NCBI GenBank assembly: GCA_036924285.1
Contig: JAYKYS010000006.1
Span: 20,062,001 to 20,126,000, forward strand
From: Asterella californica
Taxonomy: Eukaryota > Streptophyta > Marchantiopsida > Marchantiales > Aytoniaceae
Direction of reading: 5' to 3'
DNA length: 64,000 bases
Shown: positions 9,275-21,757 of the stretch, in pieces
Layout of the letters: every line of letters starts with the position of its first letter
Position numbering within the stretch: position 1 is the stretch's first letter
The notes under the pieces: model-generated
What the model was told of the DNA's origin: nothing
The model's database searches: none
What the model saw: only the letters and a program-made list of their open reading frames with translations
Made by a program: the position numbers and the translations under genes

Positions 9275-10084
9275 GGGGGGCAGCTTAGCTAAGGCCCTGC
9301 TTCTGATAAGTGACTACGCTTATAAGGACAGCAAGGGGGCAGCTTAAGCTGGGGCCTTAACTTTTAGGTAAAATACCTGCGACGACTAGGGGATCGGGGA
9401 CAGTTTTTTTGAAAAGGAAGGTTTTCGGAGAGAGCGGAAGCGGAACACGCAGGAGAAGCTAAGAAGTTGGGGGAAAGATCAAATTGACGACAGATTGAAT
9501 TGGGAGACCATCGTAGGGAGAGTGGCAGGAGTTTTTAAGCTTAGACGCTGTCTAATAAACTGTTCTGAGGAGAAATTACTCTCAGGAAGCAGTTTTATTG
9601 AGAGAGACTGAAAATCTAGAGAGGACTTTTTGATCGACGCAGGATCAAATCTCTGAGAGCTTCAGCTGAGGCAAAGTGAGGAATAAGATTTAGGGGCCTG
9701 AATTTCTCTATTAGGTTCGGATTGAGGCGTACTGGGTAGACTTTTGGCTTGACGGGTGAAGAGAGGTGCGCAGGAGAGGAAGAGAGAGATTTTCTGTACA
9801 GTTGGAGAAATTGGTGGTACAGACGACACTGTAATAAAGTTAATTGAATCTTGCGAGACCTATGTGTGTACCCAGGGTGTGTTTGAGTGCTTGTTTTTGT
9901 AATTGGTGAGCACAAGGAGCAGTGTTTTGAGATCACATCGTCAGCAGCAACCTATTTTCCTTTCTGGTCATTTTTTCTCTGATCGATCACAGTCAGGAGG
10001 TCCGCCCTCCCCAAGAAAGACTCTCAACTCGACAACGTTGGAGGCTAAAACAAATAACATGATTTCCAGCCCAATGATCTGCAA

Positions 10085-11850
10085 CATTTCGGATGTCTAA
10101 ACACAACATGACACATCATCCTCCTCTTGACTGTAGCGTCCATCCTCTCCAATGATTCTCTTGGCATTCAATTGTGCACATGTGTAAATCCATCTCTTCA
10201 ACCGGTCAGCAATGCCATGTTCAGCCAACTTAGGGTACATCATTCGTCGAGTAAGCAGAGGATCTCCTGAATTCAGTCCTCTCATCGTGGTCACCCGCTG
10301 AACTAGCTGAGGCTTGTTCTCAACAACTGATACTCCTTAGGAGGGTAGCCAAGTCACCAAGTGCCTCTTTGTCAGGAGCTCCAAGTCAGTGGTCACCTCA
10401 GCATCTTCAACGGCTCCGAGGACACGCTTCTTGTTCACCAGGTCGACCAAGAACCTCTTGATCACGTTCTTGCACTTGTGTCACAAGTCGTTCTGGTTGA
10501 CAATCTCGTGACGAAGTAAGATGCCATCCACTGATGACTTGTCGTCATGCACGACCTCGTCTGGTACTATCCCACGAGCTAGCAATCGCTGAATGCCCTC
10601 CTTGAACGCACGGTCCTCAATCAGCCATGAATTATTTCTTGTCTCCACACGCGTCATGTTCACCAACTCTATCACACGACCATCACTCGCGTCGATGAAT
10701 GCACATGTGCCGTTGAATCCATTACGCGTCGAGTTATATCTCAAGTCAGCATATACAACAAAATTCCCTACAAGAAAATACGTTATGTCAGAAGTGATCA
10801 ACTATGCTACAACTATAATTCGTGAAGGAAAATAAGAAAAGGTAACATTGAAGGAAAGGTGTTTCAAGACTCGCCGCCTACAGGAACCACGTTCAAGTAT
10901 GGGAAGTGTTTGGTTTACACTTGCGTTTGTAGCTGGGCTTTTTTTCTGGACCAAAGGTCCAACGTCACCTCGACCCACCCTATCTCTCTCCGGGTGTCAC
11001 TCTGAAAATAAAAGAAGTGGGTCCGAGATACCGGAGCTAAACCATCCTCTCGATACACAGAATCCAACTGAGAGAACCCTAGCCCAGCACATAATGCAGC
11101 TGAGTACATGCGGTGAGTAACGTCTGAGACACTATTATATATCTCCATCTCTGTGGATCTCCATCCATATGTATGTCGATCAGGACATATTAGCTTCACA
11201 GACCAGCTTTGATGGATGGACGAAATGAGGGGTGGCAAAAATGAATGCTCGCATCCGTAGTGAAGACATCTAACGCTAAACGTCTGAAAGAGTTCTCTCA
11301 ACCGAGATGTGGCTACAAATACATACATAGTAGGTCCATAACAACTCCATATGTAGCTACACTCGGCCCCCCTTCCTCATGACCCCCCCGCCCCCCCCCC
11401 CAAGAATATCAGAATCTAACAAAACAGCCTCCTCAACATGGGAGTCTAGTATTGTTGACGCTAAACCCGACAAACAAAATAGTGAAGGTTACAAACTCTT
11501 TACATACTTTACAAACATATGAAGTCATACAAAACAATTTTATGCAAACATAAAGTCAAATGTCAACAGGCAAGTACCTGGTCTTCATTGGCTACGATGC
11601 CAAGACCATGCAACACATCCGCATTCGCAACAAACTCATCAACAACTCTGGATGCGCTCTCTCCTTCCAGAACACCCTCCTCTGGAATGACATCTGGGTC
11701 CGCCGATAACTGTTCAGCGTCCAAGGCCATCTGATCTATCCGCGACTCAGCTGTGGCAAACAAAAACCTGAACATGGCAGCGTGGCCCGCCCCAGGACCC
11801 AAGAGTCTCATGACCTGCACATACCTAGGTAGCAATGACTATGGAACCCT
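10085..11850 (-). pseudogene. Decayed DDE-transposase-like gene, copy 1
   Basis: Three coding-like blocks run on the minus strand. 11835-11563 has GPGAGHAAMFRFLF. 11328-10915 has a C/H-rich stretch followed by EMEIYN and AGLGFSQLD. 10801-10097 has ADLRYNSTRNGFNG, then NSWLIEDRAFKEG, then an HKCKN-like stretch. The gaps would be introns. The last block resembles the catalytic core of a eukaryotic transposase-like family (a D.R.DS.G..A pattern, then NS.AMEKEG, then D.WH..KN) that I know from memory; the exact superfamily is uncertain. At least two in-frame stops break it. A paralogue lies at 24541-25420 on the same strand. It could instead be a domesticated gene read with wrong exon limits. Confidence 0.45.
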
Positions 11851-13709
11851 AACCATACATGTGAGACCTCCGGACATCCTCTAGGTGCGTGACGATCCCC
11901 TCGTCGTCTAGGATAGTTTCTAGACGGCATCATTAAAACTAGAAAGTGTAATGAATCCACGCACGTCTATTCGTTCGGATGTCCAACAATGATCTAGTAC
12001 TGTGCTTAAATCCACCCAACTAAGAAGTAGTACAAAACTCTAAAACCAACCCCCTATTTCCACTCTAGAACCTCAGCAAAGTATAATATTATCAAAATAT
12101 GAAAATATAGTTAGTGAAAAACTAAACAATATCAATCTACGTGAATAACAAATCTAACTATGAAGCTATTGAAGAAATAGCTAAACCATAGAGAAAACAA
12201 AAAAGTGATAATCTGTTTTTCAACATATAGAAAAACAAGCAGAGAAGTGTAGCAGAAAACCTCTACTATAAAATCAAACTGAACTCACTATTTGAACCAA
12301 AGAATAAGCTAGGAAGGACATGCACACCCAAAGAAATCACCAAGAAACTAGAATGAAAAGTTGAGAGAGCTAATGCAAGAATGAGTTCAAGAAAAAAGAA
12401 TGAGAGTGAAAAGAGAATGATCTGAAAGTATACCCTTCTACCTAAAACCCACCCACCTACCAGCAGGGAGGCCAGTCCCGCTCCTTGCAGTCTAGCAGGG
12501 ACCTCCGCGAAGCGACCGCCGGAAATATCTATTACTTAGGGACCGGCCGGCCGGACTCCAATCGCAGTGCCACCTCCTCGCGAGTGAAATAACAACCTCG
12601 GGACTATGTTCTTACTGTGATGCGTCTGTGTACTCTAACGCGTAGTAATTTTGTACAGGCATAATTCAAATTTCGAATTTGAGTAGATTCCTTTCCAATT
12701 ATCTTCATAGGTTCATTCTTTGAGAGAGAAAATCTGAACCATCGGATCTCAGATTTCGACCAGATAGGTATCATTTTGAAGATCTTCAGATTCTCTACGT
12801 TTTGAGTCACAGATCGTAACTTCTCAAAGACGAATAAAAATATACCAACGAAGCACATATTCGGTGAGCTACCGCGTCGCGTCGAACTAGTTTCAGTCAA
12901 CAATACTTAGCGGTGTGATATCCCACCGCTAATGTAGTAGAACTTGTGGTTTAAAGAGGAGATAGTAGTTCTTCTGTTGACGTTGTAGACTGTCAAGTGG
13001 CTAGCCGCTTGAGTGGAGCAAAAGTATGCTGCTCTTGGTTCACATTAACAGTGGTAAAGCACGGGGTTTGGTAGCTGTTGGGTACTCGTGAACATGACGA
13101 TCAAGGTCCAGAAAAGAAAGTGAAATCGTACTTCATTTGTTTTCTTGCCACAAGGTTCAAGATTTGGATTTGTGCTCACAGAGAGATCTAAAGTTAAATG
13201 TTGTCTTTATAGCGATTTCTCCAACACGTCGGAGAGCTCATACAACGGATTTCCAGTGTCGAGATCGATCAAGCACAAGAGCTTTAGGGCGTACGAAAGA
13301 AATGACAACTTAGTAATCAGCAAGAAGTAGAAAGCGTTTTGCTATTTTGGTTCTGAGCTCTAAATGTTCAGCTGAATAGAAGGATATATCTTTCTAAGTT
13401 CAAGTATCACTCTATGATAAAGCTTGTCGAGATATTTTTGCGAAATATTAGTGAGGCGTTTCTGCTTCAAAATCCTAAGGAATATGGAAATCCTTTGGCT
13501 TTTGTTCTAAATAACCATGCTCGATCAACTTCAGGATCTTTTTCTTCCTATATATTATCAGGAATATTATAAATATTATATGGAAAATAAATTTTATCAA
13601 AAATTAGAATTAAACTTAACTGTTAAATATTAGTTATTCTGAGAACAGCGATTACATTACTAGAAAACTCATAAATGAAGTGCAGAGCCACGCGCCTCTG
13701 GGGGTACAA
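11851..13709. other. Non-coding stretch, no feature recognised
   Basis: AT-rich sequence with a GC-rich patch at about 12450-12600 (CCGGCCGGCCGGAC near 12542). Short open frames at 12604-12903 (minus) and 13145-13330 (plus) show no family resemblance. It may include the 5' part of the transposase-like remnant, but no further exon could be recognised. Confidence 0.4.
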
Positions 13710-13762
13710 GTGAGAGGGACTGCTGCAGTAATAAAATAAATTACTGCAGCAGTCCCTCTCAC
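13710..13762. repeat. Perfect 23-bp inverted repeat (hairpin)
   Basis: The arm 13710-13732 (starting GTGAGAGGGACTGCTGCAG) is the exact complement of 13740-13762, with a 7-nt loop AAAATAA. The arms contain CTGCAG. It is short for a plant miRNA precursor and has no obvious terminator context. It is possibly a fold-back or MITE core. Confidence 0.9.
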
Positions 13763-14239
13763 CTTACCCTTCTCGTTTGAAGGGTTAGGTGATAAATTAA
13801 TGTTAAGCTTGCAGTGCTCTTCCATCCTCAGATGGAAAAGAGGTGAATAACTATAAGTTAAAACTATAACTACAAGGTTTAGGCCTCTTCTGCATGGAGT
13901 TAACATGTATAACTTGCGACTAAAACACCTCGGTACAACATATCACAACGTTACGCCGTATAGAATTCGAGCGGCACAGAGCACAGGAAGATAGAGAAAC
14001 TACTTCATAAGAAGAGCACAACAACGTTTTCTCTTTTTGGTTTTGCGAAGGGCCAATCGGCAACCGCAAGGAAGAGCGCTAGCAGAAGAACGTTTTTCAC
14101 ATTATCTTCAAGCTGATGAAACTGACCCCTACGTGTGCAATATAGATATTCCCGCTTCCCATCCTATGAGCCTACTGACGAGATGACGATCCCAGTGCCA
14201 TTCTGCAAGGTTTGGCTTCAACGTCCTTACTGGTCTGGT

Positions 14240-14295
14240 GAGCAATGTCTACACTCAACGTTTCTGTACAGAAACGTAGTGTGTAGACATTGCTC
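14240..14295. repeat. Near-perfect 56-bp palindrome
   Basis: The arm 14240-14267 (GAGCAATGTCTACACT...) pairs with 14268-14295 with two mismatches and no spacer, centred on TGTACA. An open frame crossing it (14135-14476) shows no recognisable protein and is probably chance. Confidence 0.9.
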
Positions 14296-14949
14296 AAGTT
14301 ACTACAAGTCTAGAAAAATGGTTATAGTTGTGTCAGGTACGTTACAACGTGCACCACCTGGCAGGATGAGAGCTATGTGCCTCCTTCAACCTTTCCTGTC
14401 TGATTTCAGGAAAAAGAAGCATCATGCTGATGGTACGTCATTTTCTCCGGTTCGTTCCATTGTCCGTGTGATTTGAAGCTGATGAGAATCAACACATACA
14501 CTCTACGCTGGTCGACCTCAAAGCTCCAAGCATACAGTAATGTAAACTCTATTCGTGCACCCAACTATTCACGAAGTACATTGAGTGAAAACAGAAAAGA
14601 AGTAAAAACCGATGAGTGAAAACTTTATAAAGAATATGTATTGTGAGCGGAATGTTTCCAAAAATTTATATCTGGAAAGTGTATGATTTGTATAAAATAT
14701 TTGTAAAATAATATGATTTAATTTTTCATCTTTTGACTCTCATACATGGACGAGAAAATATTATGAGAACACAAGCATTACATAAGATCTTTTAAACATG
14801 ATTTCTATTCAGGAGTTCTTGTTTGACTGTATGGACTGAGGCTATTTCAATCCATCAAATACTTCCGGAAGCTTGTTGGACCATGTCTACTTTTCTCGAT
14901 GTGAAAATCTGAAACTATAATCGTGTCTGCTTGATATTCTCGAATATCA

Positions 14950-15891
14950 TCAGAATCTTCTATCTGAATTAAACCTAACAGTTTGCATAAACTCTTTGAC
15001 AGTGAAGTCTCCATACCACATTGGATCAGTCGATTCAGTAATTTCAATTTTAGAATTTGAAATTTCTATGATCTGATTGTCATCTAGATTTATAACCCGA
15101 ACAGTTTCTTCAATGTCTATATCGATATTATCTTTCCTCTTCACATCACGAGACACTTTCTTCTGTCCTTGTGGAAGTGCAATGACTTTACCTTTCTGTT
15201 TTACATTAGCTCAGACATGAGGTTCTATCGAGATGTTTACTTCAACGGTCACTCTTGGAGGGAATAAAGTTTCCTTATAGTTTGCAAGAAGATTCTCGGT
15301 CTGAACAGCTGTATCCCATGAATGGTTCTGATTGACTTCTGAATGAGCTATCAGCAGTGACTCAATGGCAACATTCTGAACTCTATTAATTGAAAATCCA
15401 ATTTCTATATCCTCCTCTAGTAGATATCCTTGTGCTTGGTCTTCTTCTTGGACCTGTAGGTGACTTGTGTTGACATCCGGTGTCAAGACTTCCACTATTT
15501 CTTCCGGTTTGTTCTCTAGTGGACTCTCTTCTCTTGCTTCCACCTGGTTTGTCTTATGCAGTTCCATTTCTTCAGTCTCTTCTCTCATCTCTTGCTCGTT
15601 GCTGGTCATTGCGTTAATATCTAGAATTTGACTATTCTCTTGAGTCTGTTGACTTGCTTTAGATGAGACTTCGGTGTTGGACCTCTGAACCATAGAAACC
15701 TCTTGTTGCAGATGTTCGTGATTCACGACAAATGGTGGAGGAGAAAAGGGATCTATTCTGAGCTCTTCGTCACCTCTAATAGGGAGTTTGGTGCTTATCA
15801 GAATCTGCAGTGTGTCATGTTCGTCTGATTCCAAACTTAGAGCAGCAAAATGGTTGTTAGAAGGTTTGACCTCCACCCACTTACTAACCAT
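14950..15891 (-). pseudogene. Glu/Ile-rich reading frame with one in-frame TGA, unknown
   Basis: The frame starts at ATG 15891 (MVSKWVEVKPSNNHFAALS) and runs to 14950 with a single TGA at 15213-15211. Both parts are in the same phase, giving about 313 codons. The middle is rich in Glu, Gln and Ser. The part after the TGA is Lys-rich, then acidic, ending near MWYGDF. The N-terminal W-x-V...NHFAAL pattern recalls the front of some plant LINE ORF1 proteins, but this is weak. No neighbouring RT on the same strand supports it. It could be a degenerated exon of a host gene. Confidence 0.35.
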
Positions 15892-15956
15892 CTTGCTCTT
15901 TTTTTGTTCTTTCCCGTTACTTGTCTGTTTTTATCTGAAGTGTTATTGAGTGGGAG

Positions 15957-16212
15957 TGTTAGAATACGTTACAGTATGAATACTCTTTTACAGTAACTGG
16001 TTCAGGTTATAAGATGGTGACCTTTCGTAAGATCACCAAGGCCAAGACCAAAACTATATTATCCAGGCCAAGGCCATTGTACATTATTGAGTAATTCATT
16101 TTGCTTGGTTCTGCTTACACTCTCTCCAGGAGCTCTCACACACTCACTCTGTCTTTATGCCTTGACTTAGAGTTTTACCTTAGCCTATTCTACCCGTAGT
16201 TCATTTTTAACA
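15957..16212. repeat. Candidate solo LTR (256 bp)
   Basis: The block begins TGTTAGAATACG and ends TTTTTAACA, so it has TG...CA ends with a TGTTA/TAACA inverted pair typical of small LTRs. The flanks (GGGAG and TAATA) are not a target duplication, and no partner copy was found in the window. Confidence 0.25.
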
Positions 16213-18089
16213 TAATATTCTAAAATTTTGAACAGAATCAAACATTTATGAATGTAATCGTTAGAAAAGGTCTCGGAACTGCATTATCGGTGAGCTTTCA
16301 TCAATAAATTTCGAGATTTTTTGATTGTAACATAATATAATCTTTTCGAACCGAACTGCCAAAAACGGTTTTGACTTGTACGGTCCAGTTCGAGACTGAA
16401 CGAGGACAGACTCCTACTCTTAAATCTCATGATGAAATATAAAACGAGGATAACCAAACCAAAAATGGAGAGAAATCTGGAATTTGAAACTCTACTCCAA
16501 GAAATCCATTCCATTAGGACATTGACACTTAATGCTTGTCATGCTCTGCATGTTGTAATTAATACTGTATGTTTTTATGTAGCATTTACTGTCAATGATA
16601 TATATTTTAGAAAATTTACTCCAATATACTCTTGGATGTATTCAAGTAGAGTCTCCAAAATGACCTCAAGTAATCACCCGAGTCTTCATGAGCTGAGTAA
16701 TAAATATATCTAGAGAGTTTTATTCATAGCCTTATAGAATAACAAACTAAATTCAATCTATAATTGATTTACGATGGATCTAATGAACCAGTTCAACATG
16801 GTCATCTTTTGGTCACACACTGGTTCGATAAATAAATAAATGATTATTTCATGAATCCGTTCAATCATAATGGTTCGCCTATCAGATACCATGACCGACT
16901 TTAACCTGACACCAGGAGACTTCCGACGGACTCTTAGGACTAAACCCTCTATTAACCATTCTATCTCCTGCTTGATCATCCTTTGTTTCACTCAGTAAAT
17001 TAAACTAAGAAAGTATGAACATTATTATGAAATATACATCCAAAGTTCACTTCTAGTCGAAACGAGGAAAAAGATAAACTTTTAAATCGATCATAAAATT
17101 ATCATTGGCAATTGGTTTACAAATGTTTTCAAAATGTTTAGTGAAAAATACATTAGCAGCATGGAGTAAAGCGAAGACGTAGAAGACTGGTGCTCGAAGA
17201 CTGGGTTTGAAATACATTTTCGATAGTGATAAGAGTTTCTAAATTTACATAACTAATTTAAACTGCTAAATTTTAAATATTAAAATTAGAAATCATTTGG
17301 TTCACTTGATTACAGATAGTCACTGCAGTTACAGAAAACCCATAAGCAACTCACACAGATTGAACCTTTTTTTTATATAAAGACATGTGTCTCCACGAGT
17401 AAAAATGTTTTCAATTTCTCAACTTCAATTTATAATATAACCCTTCTAAGGAGAAGGACTAAGAAAGGAATTAAAAGCTGTGTATATTTTTCCTTTCTGA
17501 ACTTGGAAGAGGATGAATATACATGCTTGATAAAAAGTGATGATGATGAAGATACATGCACTATGATGGCAAAGCCCTTCGTACATAGGAGGTTATCATT
17601 GTTTTTTCAGGATTTGAAGCAGATTAGCTCATAGGTGTTTCACTCCACAAACATGGATTAACGGTGGTAGCGTAACCATGATCTTGTTTCTAGGTTTTAT
17701 GTGACTGAAGAAGTTTAATTTTTATTTTGTTTAATTTTAATAAATATTATTGATATGTATCTGAAAAATAATATATATTTAAATGGTACTCAAGAAACTC
17801 TATGAATCAATTAATTAAAAATATAAATTTCATATTTATTTTAAAAATACAATTTACTTAATTTTGAGCCCTATCCACCCATAGCCGAGAAAACTTAAAT
17901 AATGGGTCCTGGATCTAACCAACATTTCATCACCCAAAAACATAAAACTAATTTCATGAAAAAATCTAATTAACAAAAAACTATACGTGACTTGGTCCTA
18001 ATTGGTGTGAGATCCAGAGTTCTACTCCCTGCAAATCCTCAATAGATATACACCGTTGGTCTGTCTAGATGATCTACGAGCACCTGTTT
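16213..18089. other. AT-rich spacer, no feature recognised
   Basis: Very AT-rich DNA with short frames only. Frames at 16284-16514, 16429-16713 and 16758-16991 show no recognisable motif. Confidence 0.5.
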
Positions 18090-20470
18090 TTCTCGGATAG
18101 ACGACCTTCCAGTGGTTTCACGGAACTTTTTCAGGCAGCGGCAGTAGTAGCCCATAGACATATTCCACATTCTATAGCGTAGGTACTGGGGGTAGCTAGA
18201 CTTTTGATCATGATGAAAAGATTCAACCGATAGCCATCGGTGAGATTCTCTTACGACTTATTAATCATATCATTGTTCTCCAGCTTCGAGATACTTTTCA
18301 AGACCACCTTTGTCCACATCAGTTTGGAGTTGCGGCGTCTGGAGGTGTGAGTCTGTGTCTTTTGACATTAGAGCTCTCTTGGACATCCATCCCAATTGGG
18401 TTGTCCTACAAGTGGACATGGAAAATATTTTTAACTGCATTTTTATTTTTAGGGAGCTCATGTATGACGGTGGATCTTTGACGAGTCTCATTCCTTCCGT
18501 GCGGTCATTCTATGGTTCTTCATCCCCTCTTTATTACTAGCACGGTCTTTCGATAGAGGAGGTTACAGTCATTAGCTTCGCTGCAAGTACTCGTCAGGAA
18601 GACCCTTTGGGTGGACTTCTCTTTGTCTTAGCTCACTATAGAGCTCTCTTGGTCACCGCCTTGGTTGCTCCACGTTGTGTCTTTCCATTTTATCTTTCGG
18701 TATTAAAGCTCTCTTGGACATCCATTCCTATTGGGTTGTACTGCAAGTGGAAGCATTTTTTGTGCTTTCATCTTTAGGGAGTTCATGGATGACGGTGGAT
18801 CTCTTTCGAGTCTCGTTCTCTTCGGGGGATCATTCTTTGGTTCTTCATCTCTCTTTATTACCAGCACGGTCCTTTGATAGAGAAGGTTACGTCATTAGCT
18901 TCACTGCAGGTACTCGTCAGGGAGATCTTTTGGGTGGATCTCTCTTTGTCTTAGCTCACTATAGAGCTCTCTTGGTCACCACCTTGGTTGCTCTAGGTTG
19001 TGTCTTTCCATCTCTAGTTGATGACATGCATATCATAGATCAGACGGACCAAGTTTGTGTTGTCTTTGATCACCTCAGCTCTCAATTGACCTTGGTAGGC
19101 CTAAGAGTGAAAGTGTCAAAGTGCAAGACTTGGTCTCTCATAGATATACCATCGGACTCCCAGCTCCCAGATGGATTTGTTACACTTAGAGATGGTTTAC
19201 GTATTCTCGGAGTACCGGTGGATACAGAGGACTTTGTCTCCCGGTCCTTAGATGTTGTCTTAGCGGAGGACGTTTTGCATATCGAGGATCTCCTAGGTTA
19301 GAAGATCCACAAGTTGCCTTTGGTATCCTTTCCTCTTCCATTGCACGTCGTCCGAGTTACTTACTCCGCACTTCATCTCTTATCTTCATCTCGCATCTTA
19401 GGGAGTTTGATAGGAGGATCATGAGGATTTTTTATGATATCTTAGGACGGGGGATCGTCGAGTGTGTGGCAGGACCTCTCACATGTAAGAAGACATCATT
19501 CCTATATCATGTGGTGGGCTGGGTTTATTATCCATAGAGGAGACTACTCCGGTAGTCCTTTTAGCTAGTTGGACCCTCTCAGCACCTTGTCTTTGTTGTC
19601 ATTTCTTCATGCAAGATAGACTTATTTTGGAGAGTTATGTGACAAAGATGGAGGATGATTCTTACCCATTATAGAAGTATCTCCGTGAGACAAGAGATAG
19701 TTTGACTCTTGAAACACGTGGCACATCTCCGATTCGATCTCTTAGCTACGGATAGATCTCACGAATTACAGTAATCTCTGACGAGATATCACTTCATATT
19801 CTTCATGCGTTCTTAGTTGATCCTTCCATTTCACGAGATACTAGAGCTCGACTCCGCTCTTGTTCAGACAAGAGCGCAGGCTCTTGGCTCCTAGCTCGAT
19901 CTTGCATTAGAGCCTTCCGACTCGCATTGACTATCTTTTCTACAGCGAGGTTCCACCTAAGCTTGGTCTAACATGTTGCTTTGGCACTATCCACCTGCGA
20001 GTGTGGTGTCTCGTTCGACACCTCTTATCAACACCTTGCTCTCGAAGAGCGAATAGCTACCCATGATGTCATCATGGACGTTATGTTTACCTTAGCACGT
20101 GAAAGTGATTACATGACGTGAAGAGAGCGTTGATATGTCCTTAAAACGAGAAGGTCAGTGAGAGCTGACTTGTACATGATGATGAGAGAAGATAAAGTCT
20201 CCGTGACAAATGTGGTTGTCATGGATTTGACACGAGACTCGGTGGCGGCGCAAGTGATCACTCAACCCTCAGGATGCAAGAGTGACAGCAGCAGTGAAGG
20301 TGACCAAGTACAAAGATATACATGAAGAACATCGCTTCATCCCCTTAGCTTTGAAAATAAACGGATCGACAATCTCAAAATTTGACGTTTTTATTCGAGA
20401 TTGTGCCAAAGCCTACATGAGAGGCATCATAGATATCACTCTCTCTTTCTTTTTGCACTATGTCTTTTAG
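18090..20470 (+). pseudogene. LINE-like reverse transcriptase remnant
   Basis: Pieces in shifting plus-strand frames match, in order, a plant RT-like family I recognise. PIAIGEILLRL lies near 18228 and LDIHPNWVVLQVD near 18385. TAGTRQGDLLGG near 18920 is the usual GTRQGDPLGG box. SLVDDMHI near 19012 fills the xADD active-site position. VSKCKTWS and RILGVPVD follow near 19110-19210. A C-terminal part contains ERIATHDVI near 20050, and HEEHRFIPLAL and FIRDCAK at 20326-20412. Several stops and frameshifts, plus a tandem duplication of the RT core, show that it is dead. Short stop-free frames (for example 18675-19301 and 20282-20470) are fragments of this one gene. Confidence 0.7.
18357..19013 (+). 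repeat. Tandem duplication of about 330 bp within the RT remnant
   Basis: 18357-18690 and 18691-19013 are adjacent diverged copies of the same RT segment. Each carries TCTCTTGGACATCCATYCC, the GTCAGGRAGA box and GCTCACTATAGAGCTC. The offset falls from 335 to 323 bases across the pair because of small indels. Confidence 0.85.
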
Positions 20471-21111
20471 ACAACGAGTTTTCATTGCTCTATAGAGAGC
20501 TTTAGCAGACACGGTCCACAAGAGAGCAATTACAATAAACGATGCTACTTCATGTACACATGTTGTATGCAAGAGTTTTGATTTACTGATGTGTAATATT
20601 TAAGAACAATAGATGAACTTAGAGCTACTGATAACTAGGTGTTCTTATTCCTTTCCGGGCGTTGGTTGCTTGGACTTTCAGTTCCCTCTTTCCCTTGTAA
20701 GGCTTGATGAGATCTTTCCGTCTGTGAACTATTCATTTCGTCACGTGTTTGGACTGTATACAGAGAAACAAGAACCCTACACCTTATGCATTGAAGGTGT
20801 GTTCCAAACATGTTAACTGCTTTTCTCGTGAGTGCTGCATGAGCCTAAACCTCTTGTGAGAAAGAAATTAATAGAAAAATAAGAACCCGCTTTCTACAAA
20901 GAGACAAGAACCCATAAACCTTATGCATTATTTAAAAACTCTAAATATTTAAAACCTCTCTAGGGGAAGGTTCTTAACCTCGCATGAGAGTAGAATTGGT
21001 ACTATAAAATTGAACTATGAATTTCTCAGTCCAAGGTATACCTACACACTATAACACTTCGGTGTCAACTTGACTGTCAAAAGTTTATTTCCACGTTAAA
21101 CCCCCTCCCCA
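20471..21111. other. Spacer with a short dispersed duplication
   Basis: No gene recognised. A phrase around AACCTTATGCATT occurs twice (near 20778 and 20916), each time after GA(A/G)ACAAGAACCC, so this is a small local duplication. A frame at 20613-20816 has no recognisable motif. Confidence 0.4.
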
Positions 21112-21119
21112 TATAAAAA
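21112..21119 (+). promoter_or_regulatory. Candidate TATA box
   Basis: TATAAAAA follows a C-rich run and precedes GGGCCTGAGGAGGG, a good core-promoter layout on the plus strand. It stands about 650 bases before the coding-like block at 21758. No transcript evidence is available. Confidence 0.35.
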
Positions 21120-21757
21120 GGGCCTGAGGAGGGACCATGGGCTGGTCATTTGACGGTTAGTCTCAAGGACAGAGATTGGACGGAGGGCGCGGGGCTGCTC
21201 GACCGCTCAGTCCTCGCACACAACAGGCTGCTGTTTGTCGAACAGTCTGTGCGCTGCTGTGTGCCAAGCAGTCTACGCGCGCAGATTGTTCCAATGTGAC
21301 ATCTTTTGTATCTCGCCTACTCCGCTTCCAATTATCACCGACTATGCTTCGCCTTATCGCCACCTCGTTCAAAACGACCCTGGAGTCAAGAGTTTCGTGA
21401 TTTTGTGGCTGTAAAATCGTCGAAAGTATGTTCACTCGTTTCTTCATTGCTGTCACTGCTCACTCGTTTCTTCATGACCGTGCACTCCCGTGACAAATTT
21501 ATTGATCTTACAGTTTGAACCTCGTATTGTGGCTCTGGAGTTGGGTTCGATGGCATGAGCAACTTCAAGATCGCACTTTTGGAAATGAGTTTGAGGGGTA
21601 CTTTTTACATGTGACTGAGTGACTGGGTTCATCACCGTGGGATTTTCATGACAGTTTGGGCTTTTGACAGATTCTTCAGACATTGCGCTACATTCTCTGT
21701 TTTTTATCTTCTCAATAGGTTCTTGGTCTTCTGAAGGAAAATTTCTCTTCTTTGCAG

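Larger units (their letters stand above)
1..10034 (+). mobile_element. Element A1, apparently intact Ty3/gypsy LTR retrotransposon
   Basis: Two direct repeats (1-1855 and 8149-10034) align at a constant offset of 8179 bases. They flank a primer-binding-like site, gag-protease, pol and a purine tract, in the order of a Ty3/gypsy (Metaviridae) element. RT, RNase H and integrase follow in that order, which excludes Ty1/copia. The terminal TG...CA dinucleotides are seen at 8149 and 10034. The first 31 or so bases of the 5' LTR are outside the window, so the left target duplication cannot be read; the right flank starts ACGTT. No LTR differences were found and both coding frames are open, so this copy is young and possibly still mobile (inference). 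Confidence 0.95.
8149..10034 (+). repeat. 3' LTR of element A1 (1886 bp)
   Basis: It begins TGTCGTATTGTACAT after the purine tract and ends ACTCGACA. It matches 1-1855 with a constant offset and no difference seen. It contains the second copies of the tRNA-like module (8640-9014) and the minisatellite (9064-9274). The flanking DNA starts ACGTT at 10035. Confidence 0.97.

Noticed and set aside
14135..14476. 113-codon frame on the plus strand
   Set aside because: Crosses the palindrome, has no recognisable motif and is in low-coding AT-rich DNA.
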